Positions 17,006 through 26,845 of a stretch of 64,000 nt of DNA are shown piece after piece. Position 1 is the stretch's first letter; the number at the start of each line of letters is the position of its first letter. The DNA lies in contig JADJVM010000005.1 of assembly GCA_016710595.1 (NCBI GenBank), positions 248,001-312,000 of the forward strand, read 5' to 3'. The position numbers were made by a program, and so were the translations under genes. The stretch is from Niastella sp. (GTDB lineage Bacteria; Bacteroidota; Bacteroidia; Chitinophagales; Chitinophagaceae). The notes beneath the pieces are model-generated. The model ran no database searches, was not told where the DNA came from, and saw only the letters and a program-made list of their open reading frames with translations.

Positions 17006-18517
17006 TTACTTCAAAAGCTTTTCCAAAATTTTCCTGGCATTTTCATTATCTGGATTCAGGCTCAACGACTTTTGATACATTTTTATAGCTTCTTCTTTTT
17101 GATCATCTGCTAAAAGCGCTTCAGCATAACTATCATAGGCATTCCAGCTGTCCGGAAATAATGTTACATTCATTTTAAGTGTTTCTACCGCTTGTTTATA
17201 CAGGTGCCTTTCGGGCAGGTGATAAGGGTTACTATTCCCTAAAAAATCGTATCCCAGAGAATTCATTTCGTCTTCACTCAAATAATACTGAGCGGTATCT
17301 TTTAATAAAGACTCCAAAGTTGCGTTGGCAACACGAGCCGTTTTAGTGAACAATAAATTTCCATATATTTTCGCAATGCTTTTTTTGGGCATCCCTACTT
17401 TTTTACCATTTAAAAGCATCATTACTTTAGTGGCATTTTCATGGGCATTAAAATGCATATTGTCAAATAAAATTACCGTTTGCTGTTTGGTAATATTCCT
17501 TAAGATATTAGAACTAAGCCCCATTGCAGCGCCACTATGGTAAACCAGCTTACCCAGCGAACTGTCTTTTTCAATTTCCCAACCTAAGCCAAATGCATCG
17601 GGATTAATTTTTCCATTATTTAATTTTACGGGCACATAAGCTGCTGCTAAAGTTTGTTTATTCAGCAATGTATTATTGTACAAAGCTTCATCAAATTTCC
17701 ATAAATCACGGGTGGTACTCACATAATCTGCAAAGCCGGTAAAGCCATATGAGTGCCAGTATTCCCTCACATAAGGAATGGAACTAGATTTTACCGGCAC
17801 TGTATCATAAAGATGCAAATACACCTGGGGATATGCATAATTTTTTATTTGGGCTGTGTTAAATTGTTCGGGTAACGGGAAAAGTACTGTATTATACATT
17901 CCGGCCGGCCTCAGTATGTTTTTTTCGATATAGTTTTTATAATCCATACCGGATACTTTTTCAACAACCAGGGCTAATACGATGAAATTAATATTATCAT
18001 AATTTCCTTTTTCGCCGGGCTGGTAAATTAAGGGTTGCTTATTGGCCAGCATTCCATGAATAAAATCTTTATTGGTGAATATCTTAGCCGGGTTTTCCTT
18101 CCTGTATTTATCAAAGAAAGCATTGTAAGGCGGCAGGCCGGAAGTATGAGAAAGCAAATGTTTGAGGGTTATGGCGGGATAAGGAAATTCAGGCAGGTAT
18201 TGCGTAACAGGATCTGTTATTGTCAGCCTGCCTTTTTCACTTAATTGCAGAATAGCTGTGGCTGTAAGAATTTTAGTAATACTGGCAATAGGAAAAGTGA
18301 TACCAGGCGTAATGGGTGATTGGGTGGTATAATCAGTGTATCCGAATGACTTTTCATACACAATTTTATTTTTTTCAATTACTAGTATATTCCCGCTGAA
18401 TTGCTGATTCTTCGCTAAGGCTGTAAAGAAAGCATCTATGGCTTGTTGTTTGGATTGACCAAATACAGGAATTGCGATTAAAATTAAAAGACAAAGGTGG
18501 AAGATTTTTTTTATCAT
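17006..18517 (-). CDS. Secreted serine hydrolase (beta-lactamase class C fold) with C-terminal TPR
   Basis: A 503-residue protein from the ATG at 18517 (MIKKIFHLCLLILIAIPVFG, a clean signal peptide). A longer reading from 18547 adds ten residues before the signal and is less likely. The penicillin-binding fold is clear: S79-I-T-K82 is the SxxK nucleophile, NYDN supplies the YxN triad, and HSGAAMG replaces the KTG. The last about 80 residues form TPR-like helices (SWNAYDSYAEALLADDQKEEA). Likely a D-amino acid peptidase or esterase acting in the periplasm. A true beta-lactamase activity cannot be claimed. Confidence 0.88.
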   Translation of the reverse strand: MIKKIFHLCLLILIAIPVFGQSKQQAIDAFFTALAKNQQFSGNILVIEKNKIVYEKSFGYTDYTTQSPITPGITFPIASITKILTATAILQLSEKGRLTITDPVTQYLPEFPYPAITLKHLLSHTSGLPPYNAFFDKYRKENPAKIFTNKDFIHGMLANKQPLIYQPGEKGNYDNINFIVLALVVEKVSGMDYKNYIEKNILRPAGMYNTVLFPLPEQFNTAQIKNYAYPQVYLHLYDTVPVKSSSIPYVREYWHSYGFTGFADYVSTTRDLWKFDEALYNNTLLNKQTLAAAYVPVKLNNGKINPDAFGLGWEIEKDSSLGKLVYHSGAAMGLSSNILRNITKQQTVILFDNMHFNAHENATKVMMLLNGKKVGMPKKSIAKIYGNLLFTKTARVANATLESLLKDTAQYYLSEDEMNSLGYDFLGNSNPYHLPERHLYKQAVETLKMNVTLFPDSWNAYDSYAEALLADDQKEEAIKMYQKSLSLNPDNENARKILEKLLK

Positions 18518-18631
18518 GAACGATGATATATATTGAAAATAGTACACTCTTGTGATATTTCACCATTATTAAATTATAAAATAAACACAAAAAAGAATCA
18601 TTATTTGCATTGTGCCTGGGGTATTATAGGG

Positions 18632-19186
18632 CTATCCCTTTGGGTTTCCTATCCGTAATCCATAATACACATGACCACATTCTGTTTGATCAAAATCAGC
18701 AATATTGGGCAGATGGCCCCATTTTTTAAATCCAAATTTACTAACCAGGCTAATACTTTTCTCATTCTTATCTAAAATGATTGCTACCAGTGTTCTATAT
18801 TTTAATTCCCGGCCTTTTTCAATTGCATAATTTATTAAATGATTACCCACTCCCTTATGCCTATATTGGGGATGCACATAATAACTAATTTCTATTGTAA
18901 ATTTTAAAGCTTTACGGCCCTTCCTGTACGGGCTCAACCCAATCCATCCTGCTACTTGTTCATTTACTTCATATACAAAAATGGGATATTTCTCAGGATT
19001 GTGATTATTAAACCTACCCATCCTGTTTCTCCATTTTACCGGTAATGTATCAGCGGTTTCAAATTTTGAATGAACGGCACAATTGTAAATATATATGATT
19101 TCCTCTAAGTTTTGCATTTGTGCAATGCGGATAATATGTCCTTCGTTCATCATATTGTATTGCGAATGCTGTGTATTAAATTTCAC
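18632..19186 (-). CDS. GNAT-family N-acetyltransferase (PAT-like)
   Basis: A 184-residue GNAT-fold protein. The N-terminal IRIAQMQNLEEIIYIYNCAV and the acetyl-CoA loop YRHKGVGNHLINYAIEKG (about 116-133) resemble phosphinothricin acetyltransferases, as do the FETADTLP segment and the KFGFKKWGHLPNI tail. Phosphinothricin resistance should not be assumed, since many of these enzymes act on methionine derivatives or unknown amines. The ATG at codon 12 or 13 (MMNEGHIIRI) is an alternative start and fits the family's N-terminus better. Confidence 0.82.
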   Translation of the reverse strand: MKFNTQHSQYNMMNEGHIIRIAQMQNLEEIIYIYNCAVHSKFETADTLPVKWRNRMGRFNNHNPEKYPIFVYEVNEQVAGWIGLSPYRKGRKALKFTIEISYYVHPQYRHKGVGNHLINYAIEKGRELKYRTLVAIILDKNEKSISLVSKFGFKKWGHLPNIADFDQTECGHVYYGLRIGNPKG

Positions 19187-19280
19187 TACATCTTACGAAT
19201 GGGTTACAATGGATCGTCCATTCGGTGGGCTATACCATTATTATTCTTAACGCCGGCAAACATAAGTGCATTATTCTCTT

Positions 19281-19841
19281 TTATTGCGATACCGGCTGGT
19301 AATAGAGAACAATGGCACCTGAACCCAGGACTTTTGTTTTTAAAAGTTTAAAATAAATCCTGTTGTTTATTTTGTCGAATAAAGACAGACCCTTTCTTTC
19401 TATTAATGGATGAATACATAACTGGAATTCATCAACCAGCTTGAGGTTTAGTAATTGAATGATCAGGCTCCTGCTGCCTGCTAAAATATCTTTGCCACCG
19501 TATATGGAGGATTGTTTGAGTTCTGCGATTACCTTTTCTAATTCTTTTGTAGCCAGTGCCGCACTCTGCCATTGGGTATCTTTCAAAGTATGTGAGAATA
19601 CAATTTTTGGTATTTTGTCAATGGCCAGGGCAAAGTTGTCGATTGATTTTTGGCCTGATGGATTTTTTAGCATGGTTTGCCAATATTGCATTAATTGGTA
19701 AGTAGTACGGCCATATAAGATTACCCCGGCCTGCTGTAAAAGTCCGGTATAATGTGTATGCAAATCTTCATCGGGGATGCCTGCTGTATGATCGCAAATC
19801 CCATCAAGCGTCATATTTATTGCTGCTATAACTTTGCTCAT
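19281..19841 (-). CDS. Dihydrofolate reductase family protein (RibD C-terminal-like)
   Basis: A 186-residue protein with the RibD/DHFR fold. MSKVIAAINMTLDGI is the first strand and loop, GVILYGRTTYQLM lies in the middle, IYGGKDI..GSRSLIIQLL is the NADPH-binding turn, and LVDEFQLCIHPLI is the late strand. It is probably an NADPH-dependent reductase of unknown substrate. The family (YwjB/YyaP-like) is widespread and often mis-annotated as DHFR. It lies alone between the acetyltransferase and a small membrane protein, with about 75-95 base gaps that allow separate promoters. Confidence 0.85.
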   Translation of the reverse strand: MSKVIAAINMTLDGICDHTAGIPDEDLHTHYTGLLQQAGVILYGRTTYQLMQYWQTMLKNPSGQKSIDNFALAIDKIPKIVFSHTLKDTQWQSAALATKELEKVIAELKQSSIYGGKDILAGSRSLIIQLLNLKLVDEFQLCIHPLIERKGLSLFDKINNRIYFKLLKTKVLGSGAIVLYYQPVSQ

Positions 19842-19914
19842 TTTTTTAATACGGGTTTTACCTAAAGCTGCCAGTCATTTCCAATTTTACGATTCTCTTT
19901 TATTTTTTACAATT

Positions 19915-20325
19915 TTAAAAGCCAAGTTTTAGAGATAATGTGGAAGTAGAATGCAGAGCCAGCCCTGTGTTTGTGGGAACCCGGTTTAGCTGTATTTTGA
20001 AATAGGCAGCAGCATTTTTAGCTTTTCGTTTATTGCGCCCTGCAGCGATAAATAAAGGAACACTTCCCAGCATTGACGCACACCCGGTAACTATTGCTAC
20101 AAGATAAGGGGTTTCTGATTTAGTCCAATCACTACCTACATCCGCCACAGCTGCTCCCACTGAAAGGACAAAACCAGCACCTAGCAGAATCCAAGCTGTT
20201 GTTTTTTGATTTTTACTTTTTTGTAAATAAGAATTTTCGGTTACAGGTTGACCGATATCAGATTGTTGGCAAAATAAACTTGTACTAATTAAAATCAAAA
20301 TTGTGCTGATAAAAAAATTTCTCAT
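19915..20325 (-). CDS. Small exported or membrane protein, hypothetical
   Basis: A 136-residue protein from the ATG at 20325, which gives a clean signal peptide (MRNFFISTILILISTSLFCQ). The longer reading from 20367 adds 14 residues and is unlikely. After a polar KSKNQKTTAWILLGAGF segment come two hydrophobic stretches (about 47-65 and 76-98), a basic KRKAKNAA turn and a C-terminal Ser/Thr strand region. Similar small two-helix proteins are common in Bacteroidota but have no assigned function. Confidence 0.65.
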   Translation of the reverse strand: MRNFFISTILILISTSLFCQQSDIGQPVTENSYLQKSKNQKTTAWILLGAGFVLSVGAAVADVGSDWTKSETPYLVAIVTGCASMLGSVPLFIAAGRNKRKAKNAAAYFKIQLNRVPTNTGLALHSTSTLSLKLGF

Positions 20326-20529
20326 AACCGATGCATTTAAGTTTAAAAAAATATGCTCCCCTGGCATTTAGCCGCAGGACCGGTATTTTATAAGGCTCAG
20401 CCCGGCATTTTAAGGCCGAAAAAAAACGATTCTTGAAGTTAGCAACTAAAAGGGAAATAGCCGAACGGGATGAAGGAAATTTGTTTTGACCCCTAATAGG
20501 GCAGCACCGGCAAAATAGTACATTTCAAA

Positions 20530-21102
20530 TTACCCTCTCTGCAACTGCCGGGTAATCATTTTTGTAACCTTATTTTTAAAAAATCTTCTCCGGTTCCCAT
20601 CCGGAGCCCAGTCGCCACATTCGTAAAACCTGGTTATGCCCGATTTGTCTAAAATGATATTTGCCGGTTGTACATGAGAAACATTTAAGGTAAAAGACTC
20701 CGGCAAAGAAATGGGGTATATGTCAAATTCAAGATTTAATTCTTTTTTCAAACTATTTATTTTAGGCAATGAGTCGGTAGTGAGAAAAGCAAAAATAAAA
20801 TTTGAATCATTCCTGAATTTAGAATACACTTGATTTAAATAAGGGATTTCTTTCTGGCAATATCTCTCAGCTAATGACCCGAAAAATAAATAAACAACTT
20901 TGCCTGATAGGGTGGCACTACTTAAAACAGATGATGTATTGCTTATTGAAAATGGTTTAAATGGTTTTCCAACAGATTTCTTTCTTTCTTTATTATAAAC
21001 TTTTTTACAAGAATCAAAATAGCTGCGTTGTAAGTTGCCGGGTGTTTGACAATTACTTTTATAATGTAAAAATAAAATTGTACAAACGAAAAGGTACCGC
21101 AT
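20530..21102 (-). CDS. Exported thioredoxin-fold protein lacking the nucleophilic cysteine
   Basis: A 190-residue protein with a short signal-like N-terminus (MRYLFVCTILFLHYKSNCQ). GKVVYLFFGSLAERYCQKEIPYLNQVY aligns by eye with the TlpA/redoxin active-site strand and helix. The C-x-x-E-x-P end of the motif is present, but the position of the first Cys of CxxC holds Glu (A-E-R-Y-C). A FAFLTTDSLPKI strand and an IILDKSGI..FYECGDW hairpin complete the fold. Without the nucleophile it is unlikely to be an active disulfide reductase. It may be structural or regulatory. No neighbouring gene helps to place it. Confidence 0.55.
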   Translation of the reverse strand: MRYLFVCTILFLHYKSNCQTPGNLQRSYFDSCKKVYNKERKKSVGKPFKPFSISNTSSVLSSATLSGKVVYLFFGSLAERYCQKEIPYLNQVYSKFRNDSNFIFAFLTTDSLPKINSLKKELNLEFDIYPISLPESFTLNVSHVQPANIILDKSGITRFYECGDWAPDGNRRRFFKNKVTKMITRQLQRG

Positions 21103-21521
21103 GATTATGATTTTTAAAATTGTGGCTACCTGGCGGGTCGGGCGAAATAGAAGATTGTTATTCCGGTCGGCCGGGTAAACCGAAATACAATTTATAATTA
21201 AAAATTGAATTTTTTAACTAACGATGGTGAGGTTTTCGGTATTAAGTGATCTTCTTGAACTTCTGAACTACTGTTTAGGGATAGGATTGCTTAGTTAAAG
21301 TATAAAAATTATTTTTTTGATATTTACACAGTTTAATTTGGCAGCTGGCATTATGTCTGCAGTGTCAAGTTGTATTATATTATGTTTACACGCTGAACTG
21401 TAAAAATGTTATTCTCTCGTGACCTGTGAGTATGCAAAAAAATTAAAACATCGAAGATTGGGACTTGCAGAGGTATGCAAATGGTTGTGAGTAATAAAAG
21501 GAGTTTATAAAAAACGCGTAT
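21103..21521. other. Intergenic stretch without a recognisable gene
   Basis: More than 400 bases upstream of the thioredoxin-like gene and downstream of the DUF1501 gene. I found no open reading frame with protein-like sequence, no tRNA and no recognisable RNA. The stretch 21230-21420 is A+T-rich with several promoter-like T runs. It probably holds the promoter of the thioredoxin-like gene. Confidence 0.4.
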
Positions 21522-21546
21522 TAAAAAAGGGGTGATTGTTCACCCC
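21522..21546 (-). terminator. Intrinsic terminator of the DUF1800-DUF1501 operon
   Basis: A 7-bp GC-rich stem (21529-21535 with 21540-21546, 4-base loop) is followed on the minus strand by a run of U from the six A at 21523-21528. It lies just downstream of the DUF1501 stop. Confidence 0.85.
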
Positions 21547-21569
21547 CGTTTCATCAACTAAAACCCCCG

Positions 21570-22766
21570 TTAAATAAATTGCAAATAATCGTATTGTTTT
21601 TTTAAGATGGCTTTATCATCGGCGCCCAGCCATTTATGCAAAACCGTAGCATATACATTTTTAAAATCTACCTGGAACTTAAGATCGCCTTCATTGAGGT
21701 CGGCCAGGTTGGGCATATCGTTAATAATTCCCTTTTGTTTTAAATCGCCGCCAATGAAAAACATATTATTGGCCGTGCCATGATCGGTTCCATTGCTGGC
21801 ATTTTGTGCCACCCTCCTGCCAAATTCAGAAAATGTCATCAGGAGCACATCATCAAAGCGGTTATTCTTTTTTAGGTCATTTGTAAATGATTTTACAGCA
21901 TCACTTATTTCTGTAAACAACCTTTTTTGCTGGCCATCCTGCCCCACGTGGGTATCAAAACTGCCTACCGATACATAATATATTTTGGTATTGATATCGC
22001 TCATAATAAGCGAAGCAATGGTCTTTAAGTTTTTACCCAACTCGGTAGCCGGGTATGTTTCTGCAGTAGGGTGCAATTTACTTTGCTTAAAAATATAATC
22101 TGCACTGCTAAGCGTAGCGCTCATGGTTTTATATAAATAATCTACCGTATCATCGGTGGTAGCGGGATGCCCCTTATTGATATCTTTATAAAATTTTTCA
22201 TTGCTGCTACTATACAACCTGCGGGGGTCGGTAAATGCAAATCCTTTTTGGTGTTCGCCTTTCATTGCAAGGCTAAGCATATCATCTAATTCCAGCGCTT
22301 GCGTGGGTTTATCGCAACCACTGCATTGGGCATCCAGGTAACGGCCTACCCAACCGGTATTTACATAATCTTTACTATCACTTGCGCTTTGCCAAATATC
22401 CATACTTCTAAAATGCGAACGGTCGGGGTTGGGATAGCCTACACTGTTTAACACAGAAAGATTGCCTTCATCATACAATGCTTTAAAAGAAGCCAATGCA
22501 GGGTTAATACCTACATCGGTGGTAAATGAAAGCGCATCCAACTTTTTGATGCCTAACCTGGGCCGGGCTTTATAATAAAGATCGTCTGTAACTGGTATTA
22601 CTGTATTGAGCCCATCGTTACCACCACTTAGTTGCAGTATCACCAATACTTTATTTCCGGGTGGCACCCAATGGGGTTGTTCAAAAGCTTTCAAAAATTT
22701 TGGCATCATCAATGTGGCAGAAGCCAAAGAACCTATTTGTAAAAATTCACGGCGTTTAAGGATCAT
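21570..22766 (-). CDS. DUF1501 family protein with Tat-like signal
   Basis: A 398-residue protein. The N-terminus carries a twin-arginine-like motif (KRREFLQIGSLAS) and a hydrophobic stretch, so export through Tat is plausible. The DUF1501 family resembles the sulfatase/alkaline phosphatase fold. The segments VILQLSGGNDGLNTVIP, HFRSMDIWQSA, MTFSEFGRRVAQNASNGTDHG (320-340 region) and FFIGGDLK are typical. It pairs with the DUF1800 gene 16 bases upstream, an arrangement seen widely in Bacteroidota and Planctomycetes, but the reaction is unknown. A terminator closes the unit. Confidence 0.9.
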   Translation of the reverse strand: MILKRREFLQIGSLASATLMMPKFLKAFEQPHWVPPGNKVLVILQLSGGNDGLNTVIPVTDDLYYKARPRLGIKKLDALSFTTDVGINPALASFKALYDEGNLSVLNSVGYPNPDRSHFRSMDIWQSASDSKDYVNTGWVGRYLDAQCSGCDKPTQALELDDMLSLAMKGEHQKGFAFTDPRRLYSSSNEKFYKDINKGHPATTDDTVDYLYKTMSATLSSADYIFKQSKLHPTAETYPATELGKNLKTIASLIMSDINTKIYYVSVGSFDTHVGQDGQQKRLFTEISDAVKSFTNDLKKNNRFDDVLLMTFSEFGRRVAQNASNGTDHGTANNMFFIGGDLKQKGIINDMPNLADLNEGDLKFQVDFKNVYATVLHKWLGADDKAILKKQYDYLQFI

Positions 22767-22782
22767 GATTTTAATTTTAAGG

Positions 22783-24246
22783 TCAACACATTTGGTATTC
22801 AGGGGTACTCATTAAATTAATAACAGCGCTCTTGATATAATTTTCACGGCTGCTATCATCCAGGTAAGGTTCAAAAATATTTTTATTGATCCTGCTTTTT
22901 GTTTGTAGCAGTGTATCCATAATGGCATCGGTAAGCGCAGGCCTGCTGGTCTTTTCAAAAGCGCTGTTTATTAAATCCCATTTAATATCGGCTGCACCAC
23001 CTTTATTTACATAGGCTTTATTTCGTTCTATCCGCACAATTTTTTCAGTATTCATTCCCATGTTTACATCATCGTCGTTTTTAGGGCGAAGCGAAACAGC
23101 TTCTTTTGCCGTATAAACCTGGGGCACTTGTAACCTAAGCATCAGGCTGCTACTGTCAATCCAACTGCGGCCACCTGGCCACCCTGCAACATTGGGCGGA
23201 TAAAATAAAATTTGTCCCAGCATTTTTTCAAATAATAATTGAGCCATATCATTATCTAATTCCATAGGCAGGTAACGGCGTATGCCTACCAGCAGTTCTA
23301 CCGGCGATTTTATTTTAGCGCCAATATTTTCATCATCATAAAACCAGGGCGACGTATATATCTCTTCTAATAATTTTAAAATATTATACTCATTTTTTTG
23401 AAATCGGGCGGCCAATCCCTTTATTCTTTCTTCGGGGGCTTCTTCATTTACAAAATAGCGGTATATTTTTTTGGTTATGAAATAAGCCGTTTGGGGGTGT
23501 TCCAAAATGATATCCAGCACATCGTCACCATCAAAATTTCCTGTTTTTCCCAATATTGTTTTTACACCGGTATCATGTGCCTGTTTGCGAAAAACAAATT
23601 CACCCTGGGCATTAAAACCCCAGCCTGTAAATGCTCTTGCCGCTTCTTTCACATCTGTTTCGGTGTAGTTTCCCCTACCCATAGTAAAGAGTTCCATCAC
23701 TTCTCTGGCAAAGTTTTCATTGGGATGGCTTTTTCGATTTTGCTGGTTATTTAAAAACTGGAGCATGGTGGGCGACTTACTTACTTCATGCAGCAGATTA
23801 GCAAAACTACCCAATGCATTGGTTCGGATTACCTGCAGCAATTCCTGTTGAAAATAACTATTGATAACACGGGTAGCAAAATGCCCATGCCAGAATAAAC
23901 TCATTTTTTCCCGCAACTGTGCTTCGCTATTGATCATTTCGTCAAGCCACATCAGGTTCAGGTTATTTAATTCATCTTTGTATTGCTTTCTTTTTTCCCG
24001 CCGCATTTTCTTTTTTTCTTCTGCAGAAATTTGCGCCATTGTTGCTGCATCGCCAATACCTTTTACCAACCCATCTACCAGGCCGGTAGATACCTGTAAT
24101 TTTTCAGGCGCCTTTTTAGATGTTTTTATCAATAGCTCCCAAAGTTTCTTTTGAGAAATATCTTCTAACTGAGCAACATTTTCTGCCATCGGGCCAAAAG
24201 CAGCACGCCATAACAAATGCTGGTTTCTTAACCTGTTACTAGCCAT
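22783..24246 (-). CDS. DUF1800 family protein
   Basis: A 487-residue protein with the family's landmarks. LLWRAAFGP is near the N-terminus. MSLFWHGHFATRV, NFAREVMELFTMGRGNYTETDV and ARAFTGWGF lie in the middle. IYRYFVNEE and a PPNVAGWPGGRSWI motif come near residue 340. No clear signal peptide is present on this reading, although the protein is expected to act with the exported DUF1501 partner. The function is unknown. It is the first gene of a two-gene unit on the minus strand, divergent from the TonB receptor. Confidence 0.9.
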   Translation of the reverse strand: MASNRLRNQHLLWRAAFGPMAENVAQLEDISQKKLWELLIKTSKKAPEKLQVSTGLVDGLVKGIGDAATMAQISAEEKKKMRREKRKQYKDELNNLNLMWLDEMINSEAQLREKMSLFWHGHFATRVINSYFQQELLQVIRTNALGSFANLLHEVSKSPTMLQFLNNQQNRKSHPNENFAREVMELFTMGRGNYTETDVKEAARAFTGWGFNAQGEFVFRKQAHDTGVKTILGKTGNFDGDDVLDIILEHPQTAYFITKKIYRYFVNEEAPEERIKGLAARFQKNEYNILKLLEEIYTSPWFYDDENIGAKIKSPVELLVGIRRYLPMELDNDMAQLLFEKMLGQILFYPPNVAGWPGGRSWIDSSSLMLRLQVPQVYTAKEAVSLRPKNDDDVNMGMNTEKIVRIERNKAYVNKGGAADIKWDLINSAFEKTSRPALTDAIMDTLLQTKSRINKNIFEPYLDDSSRENYIKSAVINLMSTPEYQMC

Positions 24247-24439
24247 TTACAATAAATTTTAATAATGAATAGGAATGCTTTAAAAAGCATTTTTTTATTG
24301 ACTCTTTAAAACCCTTTTCGTTTAATACTTGACTAATATTCAATTTTTTTAAAATAAAAACCTAATGCCATTCATCATTTTTTTTAATTTATTAACAATA
24401 CTTGTTAGATATTTGCAACCACGTTTCAAATAAGTGAGT

Positions 24440-26845
24440 ATGCTTAAAATTTCCCTCGTAACCTTATTTATATATTTCAGCAGTGTAGCCTTTGCTACAA
24501 ATCCTGAACGGGGTAGCTTTAGTGGCAAAGTAATGAATGCCGAAACTGGAAAGCCGGTGATTGGTGCAACTATTTATATCACTAACCTGAAACAAGGTAC
24601 ATCTACAAATGAAGCTGGTTATTTTTTATTTAAGCAGGTTAGCGAAGGCCAACAGTTGGTAGAAATTTCGCACATTGGGTTTAATACGATTGCGGTAAAT
24701 ATTTTGATACAGGGTGATACTTACAAAACCTTCAGCCTTACGCCATCTATTGTAGAAAATACCACCGTAGTGGTAACGGGTGTAAGCCATGCAACAACGC
24801 TTCGCAAAACGCCATTCCAGGTAACAGTAATACAAAAAGATGAATTACAAAAAAGCAGTTCCCTAAATATTATTGATCTCATTAGTAAAAAAGCAGGTGT
24901 ATCGGCCCTCAGTACCGGGCCAGCTATTTCAAAACCACTCATACGTGGGCTTGGGTATAACCGTGTGCTAACCATCAATGACGGTGTAAGGCAGGAAGGT
25001 CAGCAATGGGGTGATGAACATGGAATAGAAATAGATGAAAGTAGTGTAAGTAAAGTAGAAATTTTAAAAGGTCCGGCATCGCTGATGTATGGGAGTGATG
25101 CCATAGCAGGCGTACTGAACATTATTACCAATGTACCAGTAGAAGAAGGAAGCATGAAAGTAAATGTGGGTGGCGGGTATCAAACCAATAACCACAGTAA
25201 AGCGTTACATGCAAACTGGGCTGGTAACAATGGCGTTTTTAACTGGAACCTGTATGGATCTCTTGCAAAAGCGGGAGATTATAAAAATAAATATGATGGC
25301 TATGTATATAATTCAAAATTCAAACAAGGCGCCGCTGGTGGTTATGCAGGAATAAATAAATCCTGGGGATATAGCCACCTTTTATTCAGTACTTATTATT
25401 TACAAGCTGGTTTAACGGAGGGAGAAAGGGATAGCGCCGGTTTTTTTATAAAACCATTACCCGGCGGGGGAAGTACCCCGGCTACTGAAGCCGATTTTTT
25501 AAGTGATGATCCACAAATACCTTTTCAACATATTCATCATCAAAAAATAGCGCTCGATAATAATTTTAAATTTGGCAAAAACAGGCTGGCCCTGATTGTA
25601 GCCTGGCAGCAAAATAAAAGAGAAGAATTTGGCGATATTGATAACCTGCAACAGAGAGAACTGTATTTTAAATTAAGAACATTTACGTATAGCGCACAAT
25701 TTCATTTGGCCACAATAAATGGTTGGAAACCCAGCCTTGGTATTTCGGGTATGCAACAGCAAAATAAGAATGAAGGAGAAAACCAATTGATACCGGATTA
25801 TCGCCTTGCCGACCTGGGCGGTTTTGCATTCTTACAAAAAGAAATCAAAAAATTTACATTGAGCACCGGTATCCGTTACGATCACAGGAGCCTTCACGCA
25901 CAAGCAATCCTTGAAGGCAATAATATAAAAAGTACAGCATTCGAAAAACAATATGGAAACATTAGCGCCAGCATTGGTACCACGTACAGGGCAAATAATT
26001 TTTTTAACATAAAAGCCAATATAGCCCGGGCATACCGCACACCGAGTTTACCGGAGCTGGCAAGTAATGGCGCCCATGAAGGCACCAACCGATATGAATA
26101 TGGTGATATAAACCTGCAAAGTGAAACAAGTTTACAAACTGATGCTGCTATAGAATACCAATCTCTACACTTAATGATTAACCTTGCCGGTTATTATAAT
26201 CATTTTGATCATTTTATTTTTTATAAGAAATTAAGGAATACCCAAGGGGCAGATTCTGTATTGGTAATAGATGGAAAAGAATTGAATGCTTACCAATTTT
26301 CACAAAGCAAAGCAAACCTGTCAGGCCTTGAACTTACAGTAGATATTCATCCGCATCCATTAGACTGGTTGCATTTTGAAAACAGTTTTTCAATGGTGAA
26401 TGCCCGTTTTGTTGCTGCCATTGATGAATCTAAAAATATTCCAAATATACCTGCCGCCCGTTTGGTAAGCAGCCTGCGGGGGAATTTTAAAAAAATAAAC
26501 AACCGGGTGCAAAACAGCTATGCCAGTATTGAGTTAGAAAATACATGGGCGCAAAACCACCCGTTTACAGGTTACCACACTGAAACCAGCACGCCGGGTT
26601 ATGCATTGCTGAACATAGGTTTGGGCACCGACATTTGCAACAAAAAAGATCAACCTATTTTTAGTTTTTACTTTTCTGCTTTAAACATTACAGATAAAGC
26701 CTATCAAAGCCATGTGAGCCGATTGAAATATGCACCGGTAAATGATGCATCTGGCAGAACAGGTATTTTTAATACTGGCCGTAATTTTAGTTTTAAGATT
26801 TTGATACCGTTAAGTTTTTCATTACCGGCTAAGAAAAATGTGTAG
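24440..26845 (+). CDS. TonB-dependent outer-membrane receptor
   Basis: An 801-residue receptor from the ATG at 24440; a GTG six bases earlier is less likely. Order: signal peptide (MLKISLVTLFIYFSSVAFA), a carboxypeptidase-regulatory-like domain (about 27-110), a plug domain with KTPFQVTVIQKDEL, PLIRGLGYNRVLTINDGVRQ and ILKGPASLMYGSDAIAG, and a beta-barrel ending in an aromatic strand (NFSFKILIPLSFS). GDEHGIEID in the plug resembles receptors of the ZnuD/haem-siderophore type, but the substrate is not determined. A GATATTTG box (24408-24415) may be its -7. The last 17 bases overlap the convergent DUF983 gene. Confidence 0.92.
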   Translation: MLKISLVTLFIYFSSVAFATNPERGSFSGKVMNAETGKPVIGATIYITNLKQGTSTNEAGYFLFKQVSEGQQLVEISHIGFNTIAVNILIQGDTYKTFSLTPSIVENTTVVVTGVSHATTLRKTPFQVTVIQKDELQKSSSLNIIDLISKKAGVSALSTGPAISKPLIRGLGYNRVLTINDGVRQEGQQWGDEHGIEIDESSVSKVEILKGPASLMYGSDAIAGVLNIITNVPVEEGSMKVNVGGGYQTNNHSKALHANWAGNNGVFNWNLYGSLAKAGDYKNKYDGYVYNSKFKQGAAGGYAGINKSWGYSHLLFSTYYLQAGLTEGERDSAGFFIKPLPGGGSTPATEADFLSDDPQIPFQHIHHQKIALDNNFKFGKNRLALIVAWQQNKREEFGDIDNLQQRELYFKLRTFTYSAQFHLATINGWKPSLGISGMQQQNKNEGENQLIPDYRLADLGGFAFLQKEIKKFTLSTGIRYDHRSLHAQAILEGNNIKSTAFEKQYGNISASIGTTYRANNFFNIKANIARAYRTPSLPELASNGAHEGTNRYEYGDINLQSETSLQTDAAIEYQSLHLMINLAGYYNHFDHFIFYKKLRNTQGADSVLVIDGKELNAYQFSQSKANLSGLELTVDIHPHPLDWLHFENSFSMVNARFVAAIDESKNIPNIPAARLVSSLRGNFKKINNRVQNSYASIELENTWAQNHPFTGYHTETSTPGYALLNIGLGTDICNKKDQPIFSFYFSALNITDKAYQSHVSRLKYAPVNDASGRTGIFNTGRNFSFKILIPLSFSLPAKKNV

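Noticed and set aside
23398..24154. Plus-strand open frames inside the DUF1800 gene
   Set aside because: They are antisense shadows of a well-conserved gene and show no protein family pattern.
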